64,000 bases of DNA from Myxococcus sp. RHSTA-1-4 (GTDB lineage: Bacteria > Myxococcota > Myxococcia > Myxococcales > Myxococcaceae): the NCBI RefSeq assembly GCF_020037125.1, contig NZ_JAIQDG010000034.1:1-64000 (forward strand), read 5' to 3'. Made by a program: the position numbers and the translations under genes. The notes beneath the pieces were generated by a model. The model worked only from the letters and a program-made list of their open reading frames with translations, was not told the DNA's origin and did not search any database. Positions 35,101 to 51,049 of the stretch are shown here, in pieces (within the stretch, counting starts at the first letter, position 1; every line of letters begins with the position of its first letter).

Positions 35101-37083
35101 TCAGCTCGCGGTGCGCGAGCCACCCGCCTGATGCACGGAGGACAGCTGCGCCACCGTCTCGCGCGGCAGCCACACGTGGAAGGTGGAGCCCTCGCCGGGC
35201 ACGCCCGGGGACTCCACCCAGATGCGGCCGCCGTGCTGCTCGACGATGCCCTGGCTGATGGTGAGCCCCAGGCCCAGGCCGCCGTACTTGCTTCCGTGCG
35301 CGCGGCCGAAGCGCTCGAAGATGAGCGCCTGCTTCTCCTTGGGGATGCCCACGCCCCGGTCCCTCACCGACAGGTGCACGCCCTCGTCACCCTCGCCGCT
35401 GAGCCGCACCTGCACCGGCCCACCCTCGGGCGAGTAGCGGATGGCGTTGGACAGGAGGTTCGTGAGCACCTGGTCCAGGCGTCCCCGGTCCCACGTGCCC
35501 TCCAGGTGCTCGGGCCCTTCCACCCGGATTTCATGGCCCTGAGACAGCACCGCCATCCGGTCCCGCGTCTCGTGCACCAGCTGGCTCAAGTCAAACCGCT
35601 CCAGCTCCAATGACAGACGCCCCGCCTGCAGCCTGCTGATGTCCAGCAGGTCCTCCACCAGCTTGGCCATCCGGTCGATTTGCCGGTTGATGATTTTCAG
35701 CGACTTGCCCGGCCCGGCCTCCGTCTCGTTGCCCAGCTTGAGCAGCGCCAGGTGCGCGTGGCCCTTGGCCGCCGCCAGCGGCGTGCGCAGCTCATGGCTG
35801 GCCGCGGCGAGGAAGGCGTCCTTCGCCTCGCTGGCCAGCCGCAGCGCCGTCTCCGCGCGCTGGCGCTCGGTGATGTCGCGGGCCACGGAGATGAAGCGGC
35901 CCAGGCCCTCGTCCGCGGCCACGAACTGGAGCACCACCTCCACCGGCACCTCGGTGCCGTCGCGGCGGCGGTGGCTGGTGGAGTACGTCTGGCTGGGCAG
36001 CGTCCCGCTGAGCAGCGGCGCCAGCAGCTTGCGGAAGCCCGCCTCGTCGAAGGCGGCCTCCACCTCCAGCACGGACAGGCCCACCAGCTCGTCCACGCTG
36101 CCGGCCAGCTGCCTGGCCGCGCCCGCGTTGGCGTAGGTGAGCGTCAGCGAGTCCGGGGAGAACATGAAGACGCAGTCCAGCGTGGCGTCCAGCGTCGTCT
36201 TGAAGCGCGCCAGCGCCTCCTCCGCCCGGCGCTTGTCGTCGATGTCCGTGGCGATGGCAATCCAGCCCACGAGCTGCCCGGCCTCGTCCCGCTCGGGCAC
36301 CGCGCGCGCCAGGTGCCAGCGGTAGACGCCGTCGAAGCGCCGCAGGCGGAACTCCCGCTCCACGCGCTGGCCCAGGCGGATGGCCTGCTCCCACGCGTAG
36401 CGCATGGCCTCCCGGTCCACCGGGTGGACGAAGTCCAGGAAGGTGGCCAGCGACAGGGGATGGCCCTCCTGGATGCCGGTGTAGTCCCGCCCGGCGCGGT
36501 TGGCGTAGGTGAAGGTGCCGTCCGGCCGCGCCGCCCACATCACCTCGGGCAGCGACTCGGTGAGCCGCCGGTAGCGCAGCTCGCTCTGCCGCTCCAGCGC
36601 CTCGCGCTCCCGCTGCCGGAGCTGGGCCGCCTGCCGTTGAATCTGTTGTTCCTTCAGGAACAGGTCCACGAAGACGCTGACCTTGGAGCGGAGGATTTCG
36701 GGGTCGAACGGCTTGAGCAGGTAGTCCACCGCGCCGTGCGCGTAGCCCTTGAAGACGTGGGCCGCGTCCCGGCTGAGCGCGGTGAGGAAGATGATGGGAA
36801 TGGTGCGCGTACGCTCGCGCTGCTTGATGAGGGTGGCCGTCTGGAAGCCGTCCAACCCCGGCATCTGCACGTCCATCAGGATGACGGCGAAGTCGCGTTG
36901 CAGGAGGAACTTGAGTGCTTCCTCGCCGCTGGTGGCCTTCACCAGCTCCTGCCCGAGCGGCTCGAGGATGGCTTCGAGCGCCAGCAGGTTGGACGGGTGG
37001 TCGTCCACCATGAGGATGCTCGCCCGCGGACGCGCGGCTCCTTCCTGGGGGCGTTCGGGGGAGATGTGTTCGCCAGGCGTCAT
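35101..37083 (-). CDS. Hybrid histidine kinase with N-terminal receiver and two PAS domains
   Basis: A 660-aa cytosolic protein. ATG 37083 is preferred over an in-frame TTG at 37134. The N-terminal receiver (SILMVDDHPSNLLALEAIL, phosphoacceptor in VILMDVQMPGLDG, LKPFD) is followed by a coiled coil (KEQQIQRQAAQLRQREREALERQS region) and two PAS domains, the first with the PAC-type ending WIAIATDIDDKRRAEE and the second ending FISVARDITERQRAE. The kinase core has H box AAASHELRTPLAA, N box LTNLLSNAIRY, G1 DRGVGIPKE, F FERFGRA and G2 YGGLGLGLTIS. It lies just downstream of the giant HAMP kinase gene, same strand, 93 bp apart. Signal and partner are unknown. Confidence 0.92.
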   Translation of the reverse strand: MTPGEHISPERPQEGAARPRASILMVDDHPSNLLALEAILEPLGQELVKATSGEEALKFLLQRDFAVILMDVQMPGLDGFQTATLIKQRERTRTIPIIFLTALSRDAAHVFKGYAHGAVDYLLKPFDPEILRSKVSVFVDLFLKEQQIQRQAAQLRQREREALERQSELRYRRLTESLPEVMWAARPDGTFTYANRAGRDYTGIQEGHPLSLATFLDFVHPVDREAMRYAWEQAIRLGQRVEREFRLRRFDGVYRWHLARAVPERDEAGQLVGWIAIATDIDDKRRAEEALARFKTTLDATLDCVFMFSPDSLTLTYANAGAARQLAGSVDELVGLSVLEVEAAFDEAGFRKLLAPLLSGTLPSQTYSTSHRRRDGTEVPVEVVLQFVAADEGLGRFISVARDITERQRAETALRLASEAKDAFLAAASHELRTPLAAAKGHAHLALLKLGNETEAGPGKSLKIINRQIDRMAKLVEDLLDISRLQAGRLSLELERFDLSQLVHETRDRMAVLSQGHEIRVEGPEHLEGTWDRGRLDQVLTNLLSNAIRYSPEGGPVQVRLSGEGDEGVHLSVRDRGVGIPKEKQALIFERFGRAHGSKYGGLGLGLTISQGIVEQHGGRIWVESPGVPGEGSTFHVWLPRETVAQLSSVHQAGGSRTAS

Positions 37084-37176
37084 GGAGATGGGAGGACTGT
37101 CGTAGAGGCTAGGCTCGGCCCCCGCCGGACCCAAGTCCGGCGGAGGCCAGCCGTGCGCTAGCCATCACTCCATCCG

Positions 37177-44535
<7,359 letters not shown>

Positions 44536-44737
44536 GCTGGCAGACCTCTGATCGGGATGAACGCTGCGGCGGTGCTCTGAGCGGCGCCCGGGGCGGTGCG
44601 AATGTCCAAGGAGTTCGCGGGCTTGTCGATTCCAAGCCGGACGCCGGAGGAGCCTGTTCGTCCACTACTGAACCGTGTGGTTCATGGGCTCGGACACCCC
44701 GTGAAAGACGCGGGGGTTGGAGCCTTTTTCCAACACG

Positions 44738-45625
44738 TCAGGGGGCCGGGGCCGTGCACGGAAAGCCATCACAGCCCTGGACGTAGAGGGCCCGGCCGGT
44801 GAGCCGGCGGGCAGGGGCTGCCGGCGTGCCCGGCGCCGGAGCCCGGGCTCCCGTGCGCACGTCCCAGGTGAAGGCGGGAGTGCCCCCCGGCGCGCAGCCG
44901 ATCAGCAGCCGCTCCGGCGCGTCGAGCCACCAGAGGGTGGCGACGGGACATGGAGGCTCGGCGGGCAATGGGGCCAGCGTGCGGGCCTCGAAGAGGCGCA
45001 CCGCCCCCCCGGTGAGGACGGCGGCGAGGGTGCCCGAGGCCCCCACGGACAGCCGGGCCCCGGCGCCGGGGACGGTGGCCTGGCCGAGCACGCTGCCCTC
45101 GGACGAGACGGAGACGAGCTGCCCGGCCTCGTCCAGCGCGAGCACCCCTCCGGCATGGCCCGCGAGTGAAACCGGCGAAAAGTCACCGACCGGACGAAGT
45201 GTGCCCTGCTCCTCGTGGAGCAGGCGGCCTCCGGCGGAGACCCAGAGGCGGTTGTCGGCGCCGAAGGTGGCGGCGAGCGCGCCCCGCACGGGAAAGGAAT
45301 GGGAGGCCGTGCCGGGGCCGCACACGGCGACGGAGCGGGGGCCGTAGACAGCGGCGCGCGAGGCATCCGGGGACACGGCCCAGCCGAGCCGGGGCGCGGG
45401 CAGCGCGCGGGAGAGACAGGCGTTGAGCGCGCCGAAGTGCGGGTCCGTGGTGGGCGAGGAGATGAGGTACGGCAGGCTGGTGGTGGCCGTGTAGACGAGC
45501 AGCCCGAGCGCGGCGGCGATGACGAGGGTGAGCGGCCAGGGACGCACGCTGAGGGCGCGCACGGCCCTCGCGGAGGCGCGGCCTCCCGTCCTGCTTCCCT
45601 TCACCGGGCCTTCCCGTCCACCCAC
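44738..45625 (-). CDS. Membrane-anchored protein with propeller-like repeats, unknown function
   Basis: A 295-aa protein. GTG 45625 is chosen because AGGAG lies 6 nt upstream; the frame is open to 46036 but runs into the divergent gene. A basic N-terminal cytosolic stretch is followed by one transmembrane segment (PLTLVIAAALGLLVYTATTSL, ~50-70). The outer part repeats short beta units of the type ASRAAVYGPRSVAVCG, GGVLALDEAGQLVSVSSEGSVLG, GTLAAVLTGGAVRLFEARTLAPL, like blades of a WD40/PQQ-type propeller. Four to five Cys residues may pair. It is divergent from the TonB-dependent receptor gene, 172 bp apart, with no recognisable operator between them. Confidence 0.65.
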   Translation of the reverse strand: MGGREGPVKGSRTGGRASARAVRALSVRPWPLTLVIAAALGLLVYTATTSLPYLISSPTTDPHFGALNACLSRALPAPRLGWAVSPDASRAAVYGPRSVAVCGPGTASHSFPVRGALAATFGADNRLWVSAGGRLLHEEQGTLRPVGDFSPVSLAGHAGGVLALDEAGQLVSVSSEGSVLGQATVPGAGARLSVGASGTLAAVLTGGAVRLFEARTLAPLPAEPPCPVATLWWLDAPERLLIGCAPGGTPAFTWDVRTGARAPAPGTPAAPARRLTGRALYVQGCDGFPCTAPAP

Positions 45626-45797
45626 GGCGGCTCCTGTGTCGCGTCCACCCGCGCCCCGCAGGACAGCACAGAACGGGCGCGAAGGCTTCCGGTGGATGCC
45701 TGGTTGCTTGCGTGTTTCGTGAGGGAACCGTGATGAAACGGTGAGGAATGCGCCCCGGTGTTCGCGCACGCTCGCGGCCGTGAGAAGGGATTCGAGC

Positions 45798-48113
45798 ATG
45801 CAGGCGAGGGGGTTGTTCCGGGGCCTTGGGGTCCTGGCGGTGTTGCTGGCGTCCGGGGCGCTCGGCGCCGAGGCGCGGGGAGTCATCTTCGGCACGGTGA
45901 AGGACGCCGGGTCGGGACAGCCCGTCGCGGACGTCGTCATCACCGCGACGTCGCCTTCGATGCCGGGCGAGCAGACCGTGGTGTCGGATGCGCAGGGGGC
46001 GTACCGGATTCCGGGACTGCCTCCGGGGACGTACACGGTCCGGTTCGAGAAGGAGCACTTCCGGCCCTACCCGCGAGCCGATGTGCCACTGAGGGACGGG
46101 CACGCCACGCGGCTCGAGGTGTCCATCCTGCCCGAGGTCTACGATGAGTATTATGTCTCGTGGGGCTGTGGCCCGCCGGCCGTCGACGTCGGCAGCACGA
46201 CGACGGGCCGGGAGCTCCACCACGAGCTCGAGTTCTACCGTGTACTGGGCAGGTCTTCGGGTCCCCTCGGCGCGGTGCGCGGGGGAGAAGACCTCGCCCC
46301 CTTCGTCCCCGGTGTGCTGGACGCGGCAGGAGGCCTCTCCATCAGCGGCGCCTCCGTCTTCGAGAACGAGTACGTGCTGGACGGCCTGTCCGTCCGCGAC
46401 GCGGTGCTGGGGCTCGACGCCCTGCCCCTGAGCATGGAGCTGATGCAGGCTCCTGACCTCGCGGCCGGCGGATACCCAGCGGAGTACGGCCGTGCCACCG
46501 GCGGGCGCCTGTGGACCGTGACACCATCAGGCTCCAATGCGTTGCATGGCTCCCTCTTCGGCTTCTGGACTCCGGGGCTGCTGGAGGGGCGCCGCGCCAG
46601 CACTGAGGTCGCGAGCCAGGATGCGCTCAAGCACCAGGGAGACTTCGGGGCCACCCTGGGCGGCCCGGTGCTCAAGGACAGGCTCTGGTTCTTCGTGGGA
46701 GTCACCCCGGCGCTGAGCCGGGTGGAGCGGACGCGTACCGTCGAAGCGCCGGACGCGGGTGTCGCCACGTCACGGTCGTTCGACGATGCGCGCAGCCTCC
46801 AGGCCCTGGGCAAGCTGACGTATCTCTTCGACATGAACCACAACGTGTCGCTCTCGCTCCTCACCGCGCCTTCCTCGCTGGAAGCCGGGAGCACCGGCTC
46901 GGCGATGTCCGCGCTCCATTACTCGGGAGCGTTCATGGACAAGCGCTTGCTGGTGGATGTGAACACGGGCTGGCTGTCCCAGCGGGTGACGCCCCGAGCC
47001 GGGGAGCGCGGAGACCGCACGGTGGACCGCTACCAGGCCCATGCCCGGGTCATGGGGCTGGCTCGATGGCTGGGGACGCACGTGTTCAAGGCGGGCGTGG
47101 ACGCGGAGTGGCTCACCTACGAGCAGACGGGCTCACGGACTCCCAGCACCGTCTTCGGGGGCTACGTGCAGGACAGCGTGTCCTTCATGAATCGCATCAC
47201 CTTGAACGTGGGCGCCCGCTACGACGTGCAGCGCATCGATGGCGCCCGCGAGGGTCATGTCACCAGCGCCCGGCTGTCGCCTCGCGTGGGACTGGTCGTC
47301 GACCCCCATGCCAATGGCCGGGGGAAGGTGTTCGTCCACTACGGGAAGCTCACGGGGCTGACGCCCCTGGGGCTCACGGATGCTCCGGCCCCCGGGACGG
47401 ACGTGACGTTGGCCCCGGACCTCGCGCTCATGTCCTCCAGCGAGGTCGTCACCGGGCTCGAGTACGAGCTCTTTGATTACGTGGTCCTCGGAGGGACGTA
47501 CACGCACCGGGGCTTGGAGGACGGGGTGGCGCGCGTGCCCCGGGCAGAGGGGAACAGCTTCGTGCTCGCCAATCCCGGCTCCGGGCTCGCCGCGGACTCG
47601 CCGCGCGCGGCGCGCCATTACGATGCGGTGACGGTGGAGCTGCGCCGCACCTTCCTGGCTGGCTGGCAGGGCCAGGTGAGCTACACGTGGTCGAAGCTGA
47701 CGGGGAACTACGAGAGCCCGTTCGCGGCGTGGGACGGGCTCGCGCTGGAGCGGCGGCTGCCCCTGGACCGGCCCCATGTCCTTCGCGCGTACGGAGCGCG
47801 GCAGTTCTTCCTCGGGAACCAGCTGACTGCCGACGTGGGCGCTTCCTACCTGGGAGCGTCGGGCGTGCTGCTCGAGGACACGGGAGAGCGCACGCCGTGG
47901 ATGCAGTCGTTGGATGTGTACCTCGGCGTGGGGTACAGGCCCACGCCGCACCAGGACCCCCTCGTGACGTTCCGCCTCGACGTGTTCAACGTCTTCAACG
48001 CCCAGGAGGTGGCGCAGGCGGAGACGCATGACGCCGTGGACGGCGCGTCTCCCGTCACCGTGCGCTACCAGGCGCCTCGTCAGGTGCGCCTCGGGGCGCG
48101 CTACGAGTTCTGA
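45798..48113 (+). CDS. TonB-dependent receptor with N-terminal carboxypeptidase-regulatory domain
   Basis: A 771-aa outer-membrane protein. ATG 45798 has AGAAGGG upstream and begins a signal peptide (VLAVLLASGALGAEA). Residues ~28-110 are a carboxypeptidase-regulatory-like domain (GVIFGTVKDAGSGQPV to YRIPGLPPGTYTV). The plug follows, with DLAPFVPGVLDAAGGLSISG and NEYVLDGLSV, then a long beta-barrel ending in RLGARYEF, whose C-terminal Phe is typical of outer-membrane barrels. These Oar-like receptors import large or unknown substrates. It runs tail-to-tail into arsC with a 13-bp overlap, so it is unlikely to be co-regulated with the arsenic genes. Confidence 0.88.
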   Translation: MQARGLFRGLGVLAVLLASGALGAEARGVIFGTVKDAGSGQPVADVVITATSPSMPGEQTVVSDAQGAYRIPGLPPGTYTVRFEKEHFRPYPRADVPLRDGHATRLEVSILPEVYDEYYVSWGCGPPAVDVGSTTTGRELHHELEFYRVLGRSSGPLGAVRGGEDLAPFVPGVLDAAGGLSISGASVFENEYVLDGLSVRDAVLGLDALPLSMELMQAPDLAAGGYPAEYGRATGGRLWTVTPSGSNALHGSLFGFWTPGLLEGRRASTEVASQDALKHQGDFGATLGGPVLKDRLWFFVGVTPALSRVERTRTVEAPDAGVATSRSFDDARSLQALGKLTYLFDMNHNVSLSLLTAPSSLEAGSTGSAMSALHYSGAFMDKRLLVDVNTGWLSQRVTPRAGERGDRTVDRYQAHARVMGLARWLGTHVFKAGVDAEWLTYEQTGSRTPSTVFGGYVQDSVSFMNRITLNVGARYDVQRIDGAREGHVTSARLSPRVGLVVDPHANGRGKVFVHYGKLTGLTPLGLTDAPAPGTDVTLAPDLALMSSSEVVTGLEYELFDYVVLGGTYTHRGLEDGVARVPRAEGNSFVLANPGSGLAADSPRAARHYDAVTVELRRTFLAGWQGQVSYTWSKLTGNYESPFAAWDGLALERRLPLDRPHVLRAYGARQFFLGNQLTADVGASYLGASGVLLEDTGERTPWMQSLDVYLGVGYRPTPHQDPLVTFRLDVFNVFNAQEVAQAETHDAVDGASPVTVRYQAPRQVRLGARYEF

Positions 48114-48517
48114 GGCGGGCGGGCCCAGCCCTCACGCTGCACGAACCGCGCGACGCGCGAGGCCACCTCGTCCCGGATTCTCCGTACGTGCTCCACGGGC
48201 TTGCCCTTGGGGTCCTCCAGGGGCCAGTCGTCGCGCTTCAGCCCCGGCACATACGGGCACGCCTCGCCGCAGCCCATGGTGACGAGCCACTGCGCGTCCC
48301 GCGCCAGCTCATCCGTGAGCCGCTGGGGACGGGCACCCGACAGGTCGATGCCCACCTCGGCCATGGCGGCCTGCACCTCCGGGTGGACGCGCTCACCGGG
48401 CTGCGTGCCGGCGGAGACGGCCCGGGCCTTCGCCGGGTCCGCCAGGGCATTGAAGAAAGCCGCCGCCATCTGCGAGCGGCCCGCGTTGTGTACACACGCG
48501 AAGATGACCGTGCTCAT
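48101..48517 (-). CDS. arsC: Arsenate reductase, thioredoxin-coupled (low-MW tyrosine phosphatase fold)
   Basis: A 138-aa enzyme reducing arsenate to arsenite. The N-terminal P-loop CX5R is C8-VHNAGR-S, and the two relay cysteines are C83 and C87 in MGCGEACPYVPG. The DWPLEDP loop with its general-acid Asp and the closing RDEVASRVARFV helix match the family (Bacillus ArsC type), which recycles its disulfide with thioredoxin. ATG 48517 follows AGGAGG. It is the third gene of arsR-acr3-arsC, 20 bp after acr3, and supplies arsenite to the pump encoded before it. Confidence 0.93.
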   Translation of the reverse strand: MSTVIFACVHNAGRSQMAAAFFNALADPAKARAVSAGTQPGERVHPEVQAAMAEVGIDLSGARPQRLTDELARDAQWLVTMGCGEACPYVPGLKRDDWPLEDPKGKPVEHVRRIRDEVASRVARFVQREGWARPPQNS

Positions 48518-48537
48518 CGTGAGACCTCCTGGATTCG

Positions 48538-49659
48538 TCACGGGTTCGACTGGCCCGGCGCCTTGCCGTCGAAGCGCCGGGGCAGCACGGCCTCGCCCGC
48601 GTCCGGGAACAGCCGGCGCTTGAGCCAGAGCGACAGGTAGACGAGGGCGATGAGCGCGGGCACCTCGATGAGCGGTCCCACCACGCCCGCGAGCGCCTCT
48701 CCCGACGCCATGCCGAAGACGCCCACCGCCACCGCGATGGCGAGCTCGAAGTTGTTGCCCGCCGCCGTGAAGGACAGCGACGCCGTCTCCTCGTAGCTGA
48801 AGCCCAGCTTCCGCGAGAGGAAGAAGGCGCTGGTGAACATGATGGCGAAGTAGGCCAGCAGCGGCACCGAGATGCGCACCACGTCCAGCGGCAGGCGGGT
48901 GATTTTCTCCCCCTGCATCGCGAACATGAGGACGATGGTGTAGAGCAGGCCGACGAGCGCGGTGGGGCCCAGGCGCGGCAGGAAGCGCTGCTCGTACCAC
49001 TGCTCTCCCTTGAGGCGGGTGAGCCCGAAACGCGTCAGCGCGCCGGCCACCAGCGGCACGCCCAGGAAGATGAGCACGCTCTTGGCGATGCTCCACATCG
49101 ACACGTCGAAGGCCGTGACGTCCGCGCCGAACCAGCCCGGAATCACGGTGAGGAAGAGCCAGCCGAGCACCGAGTAGAAGAGGATTTGAAACACGGAGTT
49201 GAGGGCCACCAGCACGGCGGCCACTTCGTTGCTGCCACACGCGAGCATGTTCCAGATGAGGACCATGGCGATGCAGCGGGCCAGTCCGATGAGCACCAGG
49301 CCGTTGCGGTAGTGCGGCAGGTCCGGCAGGAAGAGCCACGCCAGCACGAACATCAGCACCGGCCCCACCAGCCAGTTGAGCACCAGGGACGTGGTGAAGA
49401 GCCTGCCGCGCGTGCGCAGCCGGCCCAGCTCGCCGTAGCGCACCTTCGCCAGCACCGGGTACATCATCCACAACAGGCCAATGGCGATGGGCAACGAGAC
49501 GGTGTCCAGCTTCACCGTGTCCAGCCGCGCGCCCAGGTCCGGGAAGGCCCGGCCCAGCCCGATGCCGAGGGCCATGGCGGCGAAAATCCAGACCGGCAGC
49601 AGCCGGTCGATGAGGGAGAGCTTCTTGACGATGCTGGCGGAGGGAGCGGCGGCGGTCAT
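48538..49659 (-). CDS. acr3: Arsenite efflux permease, ACR3 family
   Basis: A 373-aa inner-membrane transporter with ten hydrophobic segments. Signatures are LPVWIFAAMALGIGLGR at the start, LLWMMYPVLAKVRY, LVLNWLVGPVLMFVLAWLFL and the conserved Cys region GLARCIAMVLIWNMLACGSNEVAAVLVALNS, in which the first Cys is the one needed in ACR3 proteins. Also present are TAAGNNFELAIAVAVGVFG and EVPALIALVYLSLWLKRR at the end. It exports arsenite using the proton motive force. Its start at 49659 lies 11 bp after arsR and behind AAGGA. Confidence 0.94.
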   Translation of the reverse strand: MTAAAPSASIVKKLSLIDRLLPVWIFAAMALGIGLGRAFPDLGARLDTVKLDTVSLPIAIGLLWMMYPVLAKVRYGELGRLRTRGRLFTTSLVLNWLVGPVLMFVLAWLFLPDLPHYRNGLVLIGLARCIAMVLIWNMLACGSNEVAAVLVALNSVFQILFYSVLGWLFLTVIPGWFGADVTAFDVSMWSIAKSVLIFLGVPLVAGALTRFGLTRLKGEQWYEQRFLPRLGPTALVGLLYTIVLMFAMQGEKITRLPLDVVRISVPLLAYFAIMFTSAFFLSRKLGFSYEETASLSFTAAGNNFELAIAVAVGVFGMASGEALAGVVGPLIEVPALIALVYLSLWLKRRLFPDAGEAVLPRRFDGKAPGQSNP

Positions 49660-49670
49660 GGAGTCCTTCG

Positions 49671-50036
49671 TTACTTGCAGGCGTTGGGGCCGCGGGACCT
49701 GAGCAGGCGCTCCACGTCCTCGCGGAGCACGTCTCGTTTGGAGAAGGCGGCGACGAGCGCCTTGAGCTGGGCCTTGCACACCTCGTCCATCTGCGGAGCG
49801 AGCTGGTAGTAGACCCAGCTCCCATCGCGGCGGGCATCAACGATGCCGGCGTTCTTCAGCACCGCGAGCTGCCGCGAGGTGTTGGACTGCGTCAGCCCGA
49901 GCGCGGACTCGAAGTGGCAGACGCACAGCTCCCCATGGCTGAGGAGCGCGACCATGCGCAGGCGGGTCTCATCCCCCAGCGCCTTGAAGAGGCGCGAGGC
50001 GGAGCGGACATCCAGGGTGGCGACGGCGGCTGACAT
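49671..50036 (-). CDS. arsR: ArsR-family metalloregulatory repressor
   Basis: A 121-aa winged-helix repressor. The arsenite-binding Cys pair is C38 and C40 in ELCVCHFE, in the recognition-helix region, as in classical ArsR. The HTH reads QSNTSRQLAVLKNAGIVDARRDGSWVYYQL. It represses the ars operon until arsenite binds. ATG 50036 has no ribosome binding site, and the promoter candidate lies only a few bp upstream, which suggests a leaderless message. First gene of arsR-acr3-arsC. Confidence 0.93.
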   Translation of the reverse strand: MSAAVATLDVRSASRLFKALGDETRLRMVALLSHGELCVCHFESALGLTQSNTSRQLAVLKNAGIVDARRDGSWVYYQLAPQMDEVCKAQLKALVAAFSKRDVLREDVERLLRSRGPNACK

Positions 50037-50073
50037 GAGGACATGAGCATATTGGAATGTCGTGGTGCCGCAA
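50034..50073 (-). promoter_or_regulatory. Candidate promoter and operator of the arsenic operon
   Basis: On the minus strand TTGCGG (50073-50068) and TATGCT (50051-50046) are 16 bp apart. The start of transcription would fall within ~5 nt of the arsR ATG. A dyad GACAT-N12-ATGTC spans the -10 and is a possible ArsR site. Confidence 0.35.
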
Positions 50074-50194
50074 CCGGAAGATGTGTGACGCCTGGGTGAC
50101 ATCGTCGCCCACGCGGAGGCCCCCTCGCCCTCGGGCCAGAAAGGCGAGGGCAAGAGGCTGCTGCTGGCCCGAAGGCTGCACCGGACCAGCGGCC

Positions 50195-50929
50195 ATGCGC
50201 TGGAAACGCCTCTTGAAGTGGCTGGTGTGGTTGCTCGGCCTCGGGCTCGTGGTGGTGCTCACCACGGTGGAGTGCGTCTACCAGGCCACGCTCGCTCAGG
50301 TTCCCGAGTTCCCGCCTTGTCCCGAGGGCGCCTCCACCCCTCCTGTTCATGGCAGGCTGCGGTGGGCATTGCTCGAGGGCTCCACGACACCGCGCGTGGA
50401 CATCATCTGGCCAGGAACCATCGTCCGTGTGCTGGTGAGCGCCGCATCATCCGAGCGGCCTCCATCGATGCCAGCGGGGCTTCGCCTCGCTGACGAGGTC
50501 GCGCGGAGCTGGTCGGCGCGGATGCATCAAGAGAACGGCAGGCACTTGAGAGCATTCGAGCGCCTCGCGCTGGCAATCTGGCTCACCCGCCACTGGAGCG
50601 TTGAGGAGCTGCTCGCCTTCGATGCGGAGCACACCTACCTCCTCCAGGACCTCGTTGGCATGCGGGCAGGAGCGCAGGTGCTGCTCGGGAAAGACTGGGC
50701 ACAGCTCGATGCCACGGGCATGGCCCTGCTCATCGCGGTAAGCGAGGCCCCAGGCAAAAGCAGAGACCCCTGGTGCTTTCCCGCCGAGATGCGCTCGAGG
50801 CGTGACCGACTGTTGAAGCAAATACAGGCCAAGGGAGGCCTCACCATGACGGAAACGGAGGCCGCGCTCCGTGCCCCACTCGGCCTTGCGGTCAGGCCCG
50901 CGCACTGGCGTCCCTGCGGCACTGAATGA
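50195..50929 (+). CDS. Membrane-anchored GT51-like (transglycosylase-fold) protein
   Basis: A 244-aa protein from ATG 50195 with an N-terminal transmembrane segment (WLVWLLGLGLVVVLTTV). The part around residues 110-150 (HQENGRHLRAFERLALAIWLTRHWSVEELLAFDA) resembles the K/R-x-x-E-x-x-L-A-x-x-L-E-x-x-x-S-K-x-E-I-L motif of glycosyltransferase 51, the peptidoglycan-polymerising domain of class A penicillin-binding proteins. The catalytic Glu region (EDxxFxxHxG) is not seen, so activity is doubtful. Myxobacteria carry such short 'transglycosylase domain' proteins. It is divergent from arsR. Confidence 0.5.
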   Translation: MRWKRLLKWLVWLLGLGLVVVLTTVECVYQATLAQVPEFPPCPEGASTPPVHGRLRWALLEGSTTPRVDIIWPGTIVRVLVSAASSERPPSMPAGLRLADEVARSWSARMHQENGRHLRAFERLALAIWLTRHWSVEELLAFDAEHTYLLQDLVGMRAGAQVLLGKDWAQLDATGMALLIAVSEAPGKSRDPWCFPAEMRSRRDRLLKQIQAKGGLTMTETEAALRAPLGLAVRPAHWRPCGTE

Positions 50930-51049
50930 AGCGGCGCTCCCGCTCCGAGCCCTGGCATGCAGCCGTGCTTCCGTATGAGGCCATGGCTTCGCGCTTGCCA
51001 CCCCGCCCTCGGGCCTCACCTTTGCGGTGGAGAGGGAAAGGAACCCACC

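Noticed and set aside
44716-44736. Hairpin with TTTTT in its loop after the propeller-like gene
   Set aside because: The T-run is in the loop and on the wrong strand for that gene; the stem is only 6 bp and no run follows it.
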